Below, one piece after another: positions 9,098 through 17,599 of a stretch of 64,000 nt of DNA. Source of the DNA: Lysinibacillus sphaericus. GTDB taxonomy: Bacteria > Bacillota > Bacilli > Bacillales_A > Planococcaceae. Within the stretch, counting starts at the first letter, position 1. Each line of letters begins with the position of its first letter. A program made the position numbers and the translations under genes. Location: positions 186,001 through 250,000 of the forward strand of contig NZ_SADV01000002.1 of assembly GCF_006864135.1 (NCBI RefSeq). Direction: 5' to 3'. Under the pieces are notes generated by a model that was not told the origin of the DNA, searched no databases, and worked only from the letters and a program-made list of their open reading frames with translations.

Positions 9098-9691
9098 TTA
9101 GTGATGAAATTTCAATAAAAGCTCAATCTCTGTTTTTCCTTTTTGCAGCTGCTTGGCAATTTCTTCTGCTGTTTTACCTTGTTTCGCTAATTCAACAGCT
9201 TGTTGTTCTATTGTTAAGGGCTTCGCTTCTTCCTTTTTGGTTGCATTAGTTGGCTGCTGGGCCGAATGCACCACTTTAGCTTCTGTTTTAGCTTCAGTTT
9301 GCTGCTGACGTGAATAAGCATTGGCTACAATATTTTTGGGCACATAGAAACGCGGTTCATTATCTAGACTAGTAGAACCGTCTACTGTGCTTTCCTTTGG
9401 CAAAGAAGGCGATTGCTCCTGCTCCTTTTGTCTCTCAATCTGTTCTTCATGTTTCACAGCATTCGTTTGAGTTTCAGACTTTGAAACTCGTTGTAGCTCT
9501 TGAATTAGGCGATCATTTTCATCTTTCATCTCAGCTAAATAAACACTAATGGTGTCATCCATTTCACGCATTAAGCGCTCCTGCTTTTTTTCTAAGTCCT
9601 TAAATTTTGCTAGCTTCGTATTTAATATAATAAGGAAATAAAATGAAAGTAGCTGTAAAATAAAAAGAACCGCGATTAGTATGATTGTCAT
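9098..9691 (-). CDS. swrB: SwrB-like motility protein (DUF6115 type)
   Basis: Probable counterpart of B. subtilis SwrB (YlxL), a single-pass membrane protein that promotes assembly or activation of the flagellar export apparatus. Residues 3-25 form a membrane helix. A coiled coil follows at roughly 28-75, then a low-complexity charged linker. The C-terminus (IEQQAVELAKQGKTAEEIAK) is a helix-turn-helix-like motif. Identification rests on this architecture and on the position between sigD and rpsB. Confidence 0.75.
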   Translation of the reverse strand: MTIILIAVLFILQLLSFYFLIILNTKLAKFKDLEKKQERLMREMDDTISVYLAEMKDENDRLIQELQRVSKSETQTNAVKHEEQIERQKEQEQSPSLPKESTVDGSTSLDNEPRFYVPKNIVANAYSRQQQTEAKTEAKVVHSAQQPTNATKKEEAKPLTIEQQAVELAKQGKTAEEIAKQLQKGKTEIELLLKFHH

Positions 9692-9700
9692 AGTAAGCTC

Positions 9701-10009
9701 CTATCCACTAAAATCCACAAAATTTCCTTTAAACGGATGCTGCGCTTGCGTTTCTCGCTTCTCGTTATCCTTATTTTTCTTTTTTCGAGTACCTTTGATA
9801 TACTCGCCACCTGCTTCTTCATCTTCACTAATCTCATCCATACCCTCTGAAGTATTCACAACTTTTTGCTTGCGTTCTATTTCTTTTTTTAACGCGTCAT
9901 TTGCATGTGCTTGCTGAGCCAAAGTTTGTTGTTGGGCCTGATCCGCCATTTTCCCTGCTTCAAATGTTTTTGGAATAGCTATTTGTAGTTCGACACCCTT
10001 TAAACTCAT
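9701..10009 (-). CDS. Small charged protein between sigD and swrB, function unknown
   Basis: A 102-residue soluble protein beginning MSLKGVELQIAIPKTFEAGK. It has a helical, glutamine/alanine-rich middle and a strongly charged C-terminal half with lysine and glutamate runs. The ATG at 10007-10009 is chosen over an in-frame upstream ATG at 10052-10054 because only the former has a ribosome binding site (AAGGAGGG). Its place in the sigD-swrB unit suggests a motility link; no function can be assigned from sequence. Confidence 0.75.
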   Translation of the reverse strand: MSLKGVELQIAIPKTFEAGKMADQAQQQTLAQQAHANDALKKEIERKQKVVNTSEGMDEISEDEEAGGEYIKGTRKKKNKDNEKRETQAQHPFKGNFVDFSG

Positions 10010-10046
10010 GTGACTCCCTCCTTCAACGATATGTATATAAGGATTA

Positions 10047-10817
10047 TTATGCATTAATCATTTCATTAGATAATAATTTCCGTAGCTTTAATAGCGCCTT
10101 TGAGTGGATTTGTGAAATGCGCGATGTTGATAACCCAAGCATTTCTCCAATTTCTGTTAATGTTAATTCTTCAGTATAAAATAAACTAAGCACCAGCTGC
10201 TCCTTATCATTGAGCTTTTGGATATTTTCTGCTAAATCCCCAAGCAGTTCAGACTTAACGACAGCTTGCTCAGGTGTCGTTGTTGTATCATCACGAATAA
10301 CAAATGACTTTCCATCAGTCTCATCTTGATCTTGCTGCTCATTAATGGAAAGAACATTTGAAAAGAAATGCTCCTGTACAGTTTGGTAAACTTCCTCAAC
10401 AGGTAAAGTCATATGTTCCGCAAGTTCCTCAGGTGTTACATGACGCATATATTTTTGTTCTAACTGTTCAATCTGTGCATCTAATTTTTTTGCCTTCTCA
10501 CGTGCGGAACGCGGCAACCAATCTTCCTTACGTAAACCATCAATAATTGCTCCTCTTACTCTAAAAGAAGCATATGTATCAAATTTTAAGTCTCTATTAA
10601 TATCAAATTTATTTAATGCATCAAAAAGACCTACCATACCTAAGCTCGTTAAATCGTCTCGCGATACACTCTTTGGTAAGCTCGATCCAATGCGTTGTAC
10701 ATGATAAGATACTAGAGAAATATATTTTTTTATAAGTAAATCACCAGCATCTGGATCACGTTCATTTATCCAGCGGTTCCACAGCTTTTGTTCATCGTTC
10801 AGAATTGGTTGTGTCAT
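10047..10817 (-). CDS. sigD: Flagellar sigma factor SigD (FliA family)
   Basis: Sigma-28-type factor directing RNA polymerase to late flagellar, autolysin and chemoreceptor genes. Region 2 lies at roughly 20-90 (DDLTSLGMVGLFDALNKFD, FDTYASFRVRGAIIDGLR). Region 4 helix-turn-helix is near the C-terminus (LTLTEIGEMLGLSTSRISQI). The ATG at 10815-10817 is chosen because the upstream in-frame GTG lies within the AGAGGTGG binding site. Unlike in B. subtilis, a terminator separates it from the fla/che genes. Confidence 0.96.
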   Translation of the reverse strand: MTQPILNDEQKLWNRWINERDPDAGDLLIKKYISLVSYHVQRIGSSLPKSVSRDDLTSLGMVGLFDALNKFDINRDLKFDTYASFRVRGAIIDGLRKEDWLPRSAREKAKKLDAQIEQLEQKYMRHVTPEELAEHMTLPVEEVYQTVQEHFFSNVLSINEQQDQDETDGKSFVIRDDTTTTPEQAVVKSELLGDLAENIQKLNDKEQLVLSLFYTEELTLTEIGEMLGLSTSRISQIHSKALLKLRKLLSNEMINA

Positions 10818-10990
10818 GTAATCCACCTCTCTAAGAAAAACGCATTTACGCGCCTGTTTGCCACTGTCTTATATTACCTTGTTGTTTTCTGTTGTACTTC
10901 TTCCTAGGAAATTTAGTTATTTACAGAGGGTAACAAAGCGTTACTAGCTATCCAGCCTCTAACATAAAAACCAATGTAATTCTTTCCTAT

Positions 10991-11000
10991 ATTATAACAA
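10991..11000 (-). promoter_or_regulatory. Candidate promoter of sigD (extended -10)
   Basis: On the minus strand TGTTATAAT gives a consensus -10 with the TGn extension at 10991-10999. No good -35 is seen. It would produce a leader of about 165 bases that contains a GTAAC-GCTTT-GTTAC hairpin. The rest of the 337-base gap shows only the two hairpins listed separately. Confidence 0.45.
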
Positions 11001-11064
11001 GAATCGACTTTAATTTCATTTGTTTCTCAGACTCAATCACAGATTCTTTACATTTTTGTGTCAG

Positions 11065-11103
11065 GCATTTTTTAGTTTGGACATAGTCAAAACTAAAAAA
11101 TGC
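11065..11103. other. AT-rich perfect hairpin between fla/che end and sigD
   Basis: GCATTTTTTAGTTT pairs with AAACTAAAAAATGC around an 11-base loop, a 14-bp stem. It has little GC and no T-run beyond the stem, so it is not a typical terminator. It lies between the fla/che terminator and the candidate sigD promoter. Confidence 0.5.
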
Positions 11104-11121
11104 ACAAGAATTAAGATAACT

Positions 11122-11147
11122 ATAAAAAGAGCCGCTACTCGCGACTC
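11122..11147 (-). terminator. Rho-independent terminator at end of fla/che operon
   Basis: On the minus strand GAGTCGC and GCGGCTC pair around GAGTA, followed by TTTTTATAG. It begins 8 bases past the stop codon of the last gene and precedes sigD. Confidence 0.75.
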
Positions 11148-11154
11148 CTATTTT

Positions 11155-11529
11155 TTAAGCATTATTTAATTGCGGATCATCCTCACGAATCATCATTGTA
11201 CGTACAACTTGAGCAATTTCTTCTGAGTTTTCATCTTGAAACTCAACGGTAGAGCTGGCCGTCGGTGTTTCTTGATTGTCTTCCTCACGATTGCCGGATT
11301 CGTTTTCTTCATGCTCACCTTCAACGACTTCTTCAGCATCCTCTGGTGTGAATAAAATGTAGGCAATTAAAAATCTTACAATATACATGATGAAAAACAC
11401 AATTATTCCCGCCACAAATGACCCTATGATAATACGTAATGGTGTATAAGGTTTTAGAAAAGTACTAAAAAAATATATAGAAAAGGCAATTAATGCTCCC
11501 CATAGGTTATAAAAAATAGAACCAAACAT
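11155..11529 (-). CDS. Membrane protein of unknown function after cheD
   Basis: A 124-residue protein with two hydrophobic segments (about 5-24 and 31-60). An acidic, flexible tail (65-103) ends in a short helix (EEIAQVVRTMMIRED). The ATG overlaps the cheD stop by one base, so it is cotranslated with the chemotaxis genes. B. subtilis has no obvious gene here. The location implies a flagellar or chemotaxis role, but no domain was recognised. Confidence 0.75.
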   Translation of the reverse strand: MFGSIFYNLWGALIAFSIYFFSTFLKPYTPLRIIIGSFVAGIIVFFIMYIVRFLIAYILFTPEDAEEVVEGEHEENESGNREEDNQETPTASSTVEFQDENSEEIAQVVRTMMIREDDPQLNNA

Positions 11530-12035
11530 TATATTTCGCTCACTCCTTGGTTAACCGTTCGAATATGTAATATCGAAGTCGCAGGACTAAATTCAATTGT
11601 TCTACCACTATTTCCGCCCGTGTCTTCGGCAACTAAACGAATTCCATGACGCTTTAGCTCATGCTTTACAGCTTCTACATTACGCGGGCCGATGCGCATG
11701 GAATCTTTATCTGAAGTAAATTGAAACATCTGCGCACCACCCGCAATTTTTGCCTTTAGCTTGAATTTTTGAACGCCTTCTAACTTTAATAAGTCAATCA
11801 TTGCCGCAATGCCTGTGTCAGCAAATTTAGCCACATTTATTGACTCTTGTCTACCTAAACTCGAATCTGGCAACATCACATGAATTAAACCAGCTATTTT
11901 TTTTGATTCATCGTATAAAATAACACCTACACAAGATCCAAGACCTGATGTTCTTATCGTATTTGGTAACTTTACTACATCCATTTGTGCAATTCCAACT
12001 TTTATAACTTGCCCATTACCACTGTTTTGCATCAT
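11529..12035 (-). CDS. cheD: Chemoreceptor glutamine deamidase CheD
   Basis: Deamidates chemoreceptors and stimulates CheC in the Bacillus-type adaptation system. Catalytic residues are seen as Cys35 (GLGSCVGV), His52 (GLIHVMLP) and Thr74 (FADTGI). The start codon directly follows the cheC stop (TAG-ATG), with TAGGAG upstream. It has 168 residues, normal for the family. Confidence 0.96.
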   Translation of the reverse strand: MMQNSGNGQVIKVGIAQMDVVKLPNTIRTSGLGSCVGVILYDESKKIAGLIHVMLPDSSLGRQESINVAKFADTGIAAMIDLLKLEGVQKFKLKAKIAGGAQMFQFTSDKDSMRIGPRNVEAVKHELKRHGIRLVAEDTGGNSGRTIEFSPATSILHIRTVNQGVSEI

Positions 12036-12668
12036 CTATGAAACTCCTAATGCTTTAAAAATAGCATCAAATGAGTCTGGATCTGGTAATAAAAAGAAAT
12101 GCCCTCTTACTGTTTCCTGATCCTCTACACCGTCTTCAAAAATGGATGTGTTAATGACGATAACATTATCGCTAACGTGTGATAATTCAATCAAACCAAT
12201 ACTAATAATGGCACCAAACATGTCAACACTTAGTCCCGGCACAGTTGGATAAATTTTTAAATTTGTAAAGTCAGATAACGCCGATAAATAAGAGCCAGAT
12301 AAAATATTACCCATCTCCTGCATAGCTGATAAACCTAACTCTGAAACAGGTCGTTTTTTAAAGTCGAATGATTCATCAAATATGAGACGACGAATAAAAC
12401 GATTTGCTTGTTCAATTGGCAGAATAAAGAACATACTACCTTCAGCATCACCTTCAATGCGTAGATAGATTCCAACTACGACATTTTCAGATCCGCCAGC
12501 AAGCTCCATCATGTCATTAAATGAAACCATTTCAACCTTTGGTACCCGCATATCAATTTTTTTACCGAGTAAATTGGAAAGTGCTGTCGCCGCATGCGCA
12601 GCACCTATATTACCAATTTCCTTTAATACATCTAAATGTAGTGATGTAATCTTTTGATTATATGTCAT
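12036..12668 (-). CDS. cheC: CheY-P phosphatase CheC
   Basis: Removes phosphate from CheY-P during adaptation. Both phosphatase centres are intact: E17/N20 in EIGNIG and E118/N121 in EMGNIL. It has 210 residues, like B. subtilis CheC. It sits between cheW and cheD, its physical partner. Confidence 0.96.
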   Translation of the reverse strand: MTYNQKITSLHLDVLKEIGNIGAAHAATALSNLLGKKIDMRVPKVEMVSFNDMMELAGGSENVVVGIYLRIEGDAEGSMFFILPIEQANRFIRRLIFDESFDFKKRPVSELGLSAMQEMGNILSGSYLSALSDFTNLKIYPTVPGLSVDMFGAIISIGLIELSHVSDNVIVINTSIFEDGVEDQETVRGHFFLLPDPDSFDAIFKALGVS

Positions 12669-12677
12669 TATCGATCC

Positions 12678-13124
12678 CTACTTTAGTGGATTTAGTACTT
12701 TTTCTAAATGCAATAAAATTAATAATCGTTTATCTATTTTAGCCACCCCTGAAATAAACTCTTCTTCCAATGAACCTACTACTTCGGGCTGTGGTTCAAT
12801 AGAGTCAGCAGGGATGTCTAACACATCATTTGCAGAGTCTACGACGAAACCTACTTCCATATCTTCTAATGAAATAATGATAATACGCGTTGTTTCTTCG
12901 TGCTCAGAGATAGGTAATTCAAACCGTTCACGTAAATCTACAATTGGTGTTACGACACCACGTAGGTTAATAACACCTTTTACATATTTCGCCGTTTTCG
13001 GTACGCGCGTAATATGCATTAGTTTTTCAATTCCTTGTACATGTGACACCGGAATCGCATATTCTTTATCAGCTAGTTGAAAAACAATTACTTTAATACT
13101 TTCTTGTTCCACTGCATTTGTCAT
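12678..13124 (-). CDS. cheW: Chemotaxis coupling protein CheW
   Basis: Couples chemoreceptors to CheA at the cell pole. The 148-residue protein is a single CheW fold, with the conserved INLRGVVTPIVDLRERF near the middle. The ATG follows AGAGGTG. It follows cheA in the operon. Confidence 0.97.
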   Translation of the reverse strand: MTNAVEQESIKVIVFQLADKEYAIPVSHVQGIEKLMHITRVPKTAKYVKGVINLRGVVTPIVDLRERFELPISEHEETTRIIIISLEDMEVGFVVDSANDVLDIPADSIEPQPEVVGSLEEEFISGVAKIDKRLLILLHLEKVLNPLK

Positions 13125-13151
13125 TGTTTACACCTCTCTTATTCATTCACC

Positions 13152-15554
13152 TTATTTAATAAGTGCGTTACAATCCACAATTAAGGCTACTTTTCCGTTA
13201 CCTAAAATTGTTGCACCTGAAATTGCAAAAATATTCGTTAAGTAGTTTCCTAATGACTTCAGAACAATTTCTTGTTGGCCAATGAATGAATCCACAACTA
13301 AACCAGCAAGCTTCTCACCTTTTCGAACGATGACCACTGAATGGAATTCGTCACCCTGTGGTTCTTTGCGAGGTACCTCAAAGATTTCTTCTAAAAATAC
13401 TAGTGGTACTACTTTGCCACGGAAGTCGATTACTTTTTGATTATGCGCATTCATAATTTCAGATGAACGGATAATGGAAGTTTCGATAATTGATGAAAGT
13501 GGAATTGCATAAATCTCTTTCTCTATTTCTATTAGCATGACAGAAATAATCGACAATGTCAGTGGTAATTGAATCGAGAATACTGATCCTACATCTTGTG
13601 TAGATTCAATTGAAATATTTCCACCCAATGATTCTATTGTTGTTTTAACAACGTCTAATCCAACGCCTCGGCCTGATACGTCAGAAATAACATCTGCCGT
13701 TGAGAAACCAGAAGCCAAAATAAGCTCATTGATTTGCTTATCTGACATTGAATATGATTGCTCTTGTGTAACAATACCTTTAGAAATAGCTTTCGCAAGT
13801 ACTTTTTCACGGTTAATACCTGCTCCATCATCTTCAATTTCAATAAAGACATAGTTACCACTATGATAAGCACGCAGGACAACTGTTCCTTCTTCTGGTT
13901 TACCTTTTGCAAGACGAGCAGTCGGATTTTCAATACCGTGGTCAACAGAATTACGAATTAAATGAACAAGAGGATCCCCGATTTCATCGATTACGGTACG
14001 ATCTAGTTCTGTTTCAGCACCAATAATTTCGAGGTTAATTTTCTTGTTTAGATCACGAGATAACTGACGAATCATTTTCGGGAAACGATTGAATACTGTT
14101 TCAACCGGAACCATACGCATTGTTAAAATAATAGTTTGTAAGTCACCCATGACGCGGCTCATACGTTCTACTGTTTCATTTAACTCTCCATGGTTAACCT
14201 CAGTTGCAATAGACTGTAGTCGTCCTCGATCGATAACAAGTTCTTCAAATAAGTTCATTAATATATCAAGTCGCTCGATATTTACACGAATTGTTTTATT
14301 ACCAACAGGCGCATGACTTTTTTCAGCCTTAGCAGGCGCCGCTGCTTTTGCAGGTGTAGGTGTTGCAGTATTTGTTTTAGGTGCAGTAGCAGGTTGAGCC
14401 TCAACTTCTACCGTTGCTGTTGCCACTACTTCTTGAATTGCTTGTTCTTTTTCGCTATGGTGCTTTTGTTCGATCGTTGTGACAATCACTTCTTCGACTT
14501 CAGAAACTTTCATAATCTTTTTCTGTATATCTTCAGCAGATTCTTTTGTTACGAAGGCTACGTAAAATTGTTGGTCGAACTGTTCGTCTTCAAGCTTATC
14601 TACAGATGGATTTGATTTAATAACATCCCCATCTTTTTCCAATATTTCAAACACCATAAATACACGTGCTGCTTTCAAAAGACAGTCCTCACGTAATTTC
14701 ACTGAAATTTCGAATGCATTGAAACCTTGTTCAGCAGATTGTGAAATAACTGTTTGTTCAAAGCCGTCATACTCTAACACACTTGCTACAGCAGTAGTTG
14801 GTGTCTCAATAGTTGCGACAATAACTTCTTCAACTTCTGAAACGCTCATAATCTTTTTCTGCATATCTTCAGCAGATTCTTTAGTTACGAAAGCTACGTA
14901 AAATTGTTGGTCGAACTGTCCGTCTTCAAGCTTTTCTACAGATGGAGTTGATTTAATAACTTCTCCATCTTTTTCTAAAATCTCAAACACCATAAATACT
15001 CGTGCTGCTTTTAAAAGACAGTCCTCACGTAATCGCACTGAAATTTCAAATGCATTGAAACCTTGTTCAGTAGATTGAGCAATAACTGTTTGTTCAAAGC
15101 CGTCATACTCTAACACACTTGCTACAGCTGTAGCTGGTGTCTCGGCAGTTACTACTACTTCAGGAATCGCTTCCTCACCTAATTCAATACGCTTTAATTG
15201 AGCAACAGTTGAAGATACATCACGTTTTCCATCTCCGCCATTTGCAATGTCCATTACCATTTCTTCTAGATGGTCAACAGACTCGAAGACAACATCTAAA
15301 ATTTCAGGAGTTACATGGATTTTCTCATTGCGGATCGCATCCAACACATTTTCCATTTTATGAGTTAAATCTGCTAAATCTTCAAAGCCCATTGTCGCAG
15401 ACATACCTTTTAATGTGTGCGCAGAGCGGAATATTTCTCCAACAATCGCCAAATCGTCTGGATTTTTTTCTAGTTCTAATAAATGTTCACTACACGCTTG
15501 TAAATGGTCTTTACTTTCTTCAATAAACATCTCTAAATATTGATTGACTTCCAT
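13152..15554 (-). CDS. cheA: Chemotaxis histidine kinase CheA with duplicated P2 domain
   Basis: Receptor-controlled kinase that phosphorylates CheY and CheB. Domains in order: P1 Hpt with phosphorylated His46 (SAHTLKG); two P2 CheY-docking repeats at 138-249 and 250-361; an Ala/Pro/Thr linker to about 418; P3 dimerisation; P4 ATPase with N-box HLIRNSVDHGIE near 531 and GRGVGLDVV near 628; and P5 CheW-like to 800. It is about 130 residues longer than B. subtilis CheA (672), almost entirely from the extra P2 copy. The two copies share 101 of 112 residues. All catalytic motifs look intact. Confidence 0.97.
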   Translation of the reverse strand: MEVNQYLEMFIEESKDHLQACSEHLLELEKNPDDLAIVGEIFRSAHTLKGMSATMGFEDLADLTHKMENVLDAIRNEKIHVTPEILDVVFESVDHLEEMVMDIANGGDGKRDVSSTVAQLKRIELGEEAIPEVVVTAETPATAVASVLEYDGFEQTVIAQSTEQGFNAFEISVRLREDCLLKAARVFMVFEILEKDGEVIKSTPSVEKLEDGQFDQQFYVAFVTKESAEDMQKKIMSVSEVEEVIVATIETPTTAVASVLEYDGFEQTVISQSAEQGFNAFEISVKLREDCLLKAARVFMVFEILEKDGDVIKSNPSVDKLEDEQFDQQFYVAFVTKESAEDIQKKIMKVSEVEEVIVTTIEQKHHSEKEQAIQEVVATATVEVEAQPATAPKTNTATPTPAKAAAPAKAEKSHAPVGNKTIRVNIERLDILMNLFEELVIDRGRLQSIATEVNHGELNETVERMSRVMGDLQTIILTMRMVPVETVFNRFPKMIRQLSRDLNKKINLEIIGAETELDRTVIDEIGDPLVHLIRNSVDHGIENPTARLAKGKPEEGTVVLRAYHSGNYVFIEIEDDGAGINREKVLAKAISKGIVTQEQSYSMSDKQINELILASGFSTADVISDVSGRGVGLDVVKTTIESLGGNISIESTQDVGSVFSIQLPLTLSIISVMLIEIEKEIYAIPLSSIIETSIIRSSEIMNAHNQKVIDFRGKVVPLVFLEEIFEVPRKEPQGDEFHSVVIVRKGEKLAGLVVDSFIGQQEIVLKSLGNYLTNIFAISGATILGNGKVALIVDCNALIK
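14472..15143 (-). repeat. 336-bp tandem duplication inside cheA (P2 domain)
   Basis: Two adjacent in-frame units, 14808-15143 and 14472-14807, encode 112 residues each. Both run from ETP(A/T)TAVASVLEYDG to VSEVEEVIV(A/T)TI. Eleven amino-acid differences separate them, so the copying is not very recent, yet the unit boundary is exact. Confidence 0.92.
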
Positions 15555-15568
15555 AAGAGGACACCCCT

Positions 15569-16723
15569 TTAAGGCAAATATTTCATTATTGTTTGTGCAA
15601 TATCATCTACATCTGCTACTTCATCGACAAGCTGCGTTTCCACTGCTGCTTTCGGCATACCATACACTATGCAAGTTTCAGCTGACTCAGCGATTGCAAT
15701 CACATTTCCAGTACTTTTTAGTGCTTTTAGTCCATCAGAGCCGTCATGGCCCATACCTGTCATAATAACTGCCACTTTATCAAAATCATTAAATTGGCTG
15801 ACATCTTCAAACATGACATCTACAGAAGGGCGATGTCCAGATTTAGGTGGTTCATTATTATCAAGAACTATGCCAAAGGAGGTACCTACTTTTCTAAGTT
15901 TTAAATGATACCCACCAGGTGCAATATACGCCGTGCCATTTTGAAGAATATCTCCTTGCTCAGCTTCCTTTACGGTAATCTCACTCAATTGATCCAAACG
16001 AGTTGCAAGAGATTTTGTAAATCCTGCTGGCATATGCTGGACAATTAAAATTGGTGCTTGAATTGATTTTGGGATTTTTGTTATTACTTCTTGTAATGCT
16101 CTAGGTCCGCCGGTAGAAGTCCCAATCAGTACAATTTTCCGCCCTACTTTATTCCATTCAACATGTGGCTTTGATAATTCTGCCCTTGCCGGAAAAACAT
16201 TGACAGGAGGAGCCACTATGCCTTCACTAAAAGATTCTCGTCTAACAGTACTCGCTATTAATGAATGTTCTTGTTGTCTTTTACTACCAGAAGGTTTTTT
16301 TAATTTTGAAATAGGTACCAATGATGCTTGTTCAACCTTGTGAACAAGTTCGGTTTGGATTTTATGTAAATCAAGAGAAATTGTTCCGCTCGGCTTTGCG
16401 ACAAAATCTACTGCACCAAGTTCAATTGCTGACAAGGCATTTTCTGCTCCTCGTTGAGTTGTACTTGAGAGCATGACAACAGGTACTGGACATATAGTCA
16501 TAATTTCTTTTAAAGCATCAAGCCCATTCATTTCAGGCATTTCAATATCCATTGTCACAACTGTTGGCTGCAATGATTGAATCTTCTTTATCGCATCTTT
16601 CCCATTTCGTGCTGTTCCAACTACTTCAACCTTCGAGTTGCCAACAAAAAAGTCACTAATTAGCTTTCTCATAAAAGCAGAATCATCAACAACTAATAGC
16701 TTGCTTTTATGTAAAAAGTCCAA
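15569..16723 (-). CDS. cheB: Chemotaxis response regulator methylesterase CheB
   Basis: Demethylates chemoreceptors and is activated by CheA. The receiver domain has D13/D14 and phosphoacceptor D59 (TMDIEMP). The esterase domain has the triad S203 (GTSTGGP), H230 (QHMPAGFT) and D327 (GMGHDGSDG). The start is TTG at 16721-16723, directly after the flhG stop, with AAAGGG nine bases upstream. No ATG with a better site precedes the receiver fold. Confidence 0.95.
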   Translation of the reverse strand: MDFLHKSKLLVVDDSAFMRKLISDFFVGNSKVEVVGTARNGKDAIKKIQSLQPTVVTMDIEMPEMNGLDALKEIMTICPVPVVMLSSTTQRGAENALSAIELGAVDFVAKPSGTISLDLHKIQTELVHKVEQASLVPISKLKKPSGSKRQQEHSLIASTVRRESFSEGIVAPPVNVFPARAELSKPHVEWNKVGRKIVLIGTSTGGPRALQEVITKIPKSIQAPILIVQHMPAGFTKSLATRLDQLSEITVKEAEQGDILQNGTAYIAPGGYHLKLRKVGTSFGIVLDNNEPPKSGHRPSVDVMFEDVSQFNDFDKVAVIMTGMGHDGSDGLKALKSTGNVIAIAESAETCIVYGMPKAAVETQLVDEVADVDDIAQTIMKYLP

Positions 16724-17599
16724 TTAATCACGCCCTTTCGAAAAAATACTTCTTAATTTAGTTAAGAAATTACCCGCTGACTGATCATGTGCATGAACTT
16801 CCTCCACACGGTATTCCATAAAACGTGCCACTATAAGATGAAGCGTCTTTGTAATAAGCGCGTCTGGATAGGCAAGTGAAAAAGGCACTTGCTCACGCAC
16901 AGCCTTACGCACAACAGAATCTTCAGGTAATGAGCCTAATATTGTAACCTCTTTGTCCAAAAAACGTTTCATCGTACGCTTCAGTCGTTCATTGGTTTCC
17001 AGTCCTTCTTCTTTACTATAAGCTCGATTACAGAGTATATAAAATTGCTTGTCTACATCTCTCGTATAAATATATTTCATCATTGAATAGGCATCTGTTA
17101 TAGAAGTTGGCTCTGCTGTTGATAAAACAATGATTTCATCTATAGAAGTTAGTAAATCTAATGACCAGTTAGTTGCTCCTGCTCCCATATCAAATAAGAT
17201 GTAATCAAAGCTTTTTTGAAGCTGCTCAAATGCATGAATGAGTCGATCAAACATAATCTCTGACCATTGTAAGACGCCCGACATACCAGACCCGCCTGAA
17301 ATATACTTTAAATCGTAAGGACCTTCAAATATTACCTCATCTAGTAACTTATTTCCTTCTAAGTAATCTTTCAAACTATAGGATGCATTTTTTCCAATTA
17401 AAATATTGATATTTCCCATACCAATATCCATATCAACGATGACAACTTTTTTCCCTTTATTGGCCATTGTAATGGCAAAATTCATCGTGAAGTTACTTTT
17501 ACCAACTCCACCTTTTCCACTTACAACCGCAATTGCCCTGCCTAATTCGCCTTGCTGTTTTAACATTTTCAAGCGTAATGTTTCAGCTTGGTCTCTCAT
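16724..17599 (-). CDS. flhG: MinD-like ATPase FlhG (YlxH)
   Basis: ParA/MinD-family ATPase that controls flagellar number and placement by acting on FlhF. The deviant Walker A KGGVGKS starts at residue 29 and VDMDIGMGN follows. The ATG overlaps the flhF stop by four bases (ATGA). It has 291 residues. The flhF-flhG pair is conserved across flagellated bacteria. Confidence 0.95.
   Translation of the reverse strand: MRDQAETLRLKMLKQQGELGRAIAVVSGKGGVGKSNFTMNFAITMANKGKKVVIVDMDIGMGNINILIGKNASYSLKDYLEGNKLLDEVIFEGPYDLKYISGGSGMSGVLQWSEIMFDRLIHAFEQLQKSFDYILFDMGAGATNWSLDLLTSIDEIIVLSTAEPTSITDAYSMMKYIYTRDVDKQFYILCNRAYSKEEGLETNERLKRTMKRFLDKEVTILGSLPEDSVVRKAVREQVPFSLAYPDALITKTLHLIVARFMEYRVEEVHAHDQSAGNFLTKLRSIFSKGRD

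Noticed and set aside
10985-11030. SigD-type promoter for sigD autoregulation
   Set aside because: A GTCGATTC box is present but no TAAA lies 15 bp upstream; the extended SigA-type -10 is the better candidate.
14313-14615. Plus-strand frame rich in Cys, Phe and Arg opposite cheA
   Set aside because: It is a shadow of the Ala/Pro/Thr-Glu-rich cheA linker and P2 region.
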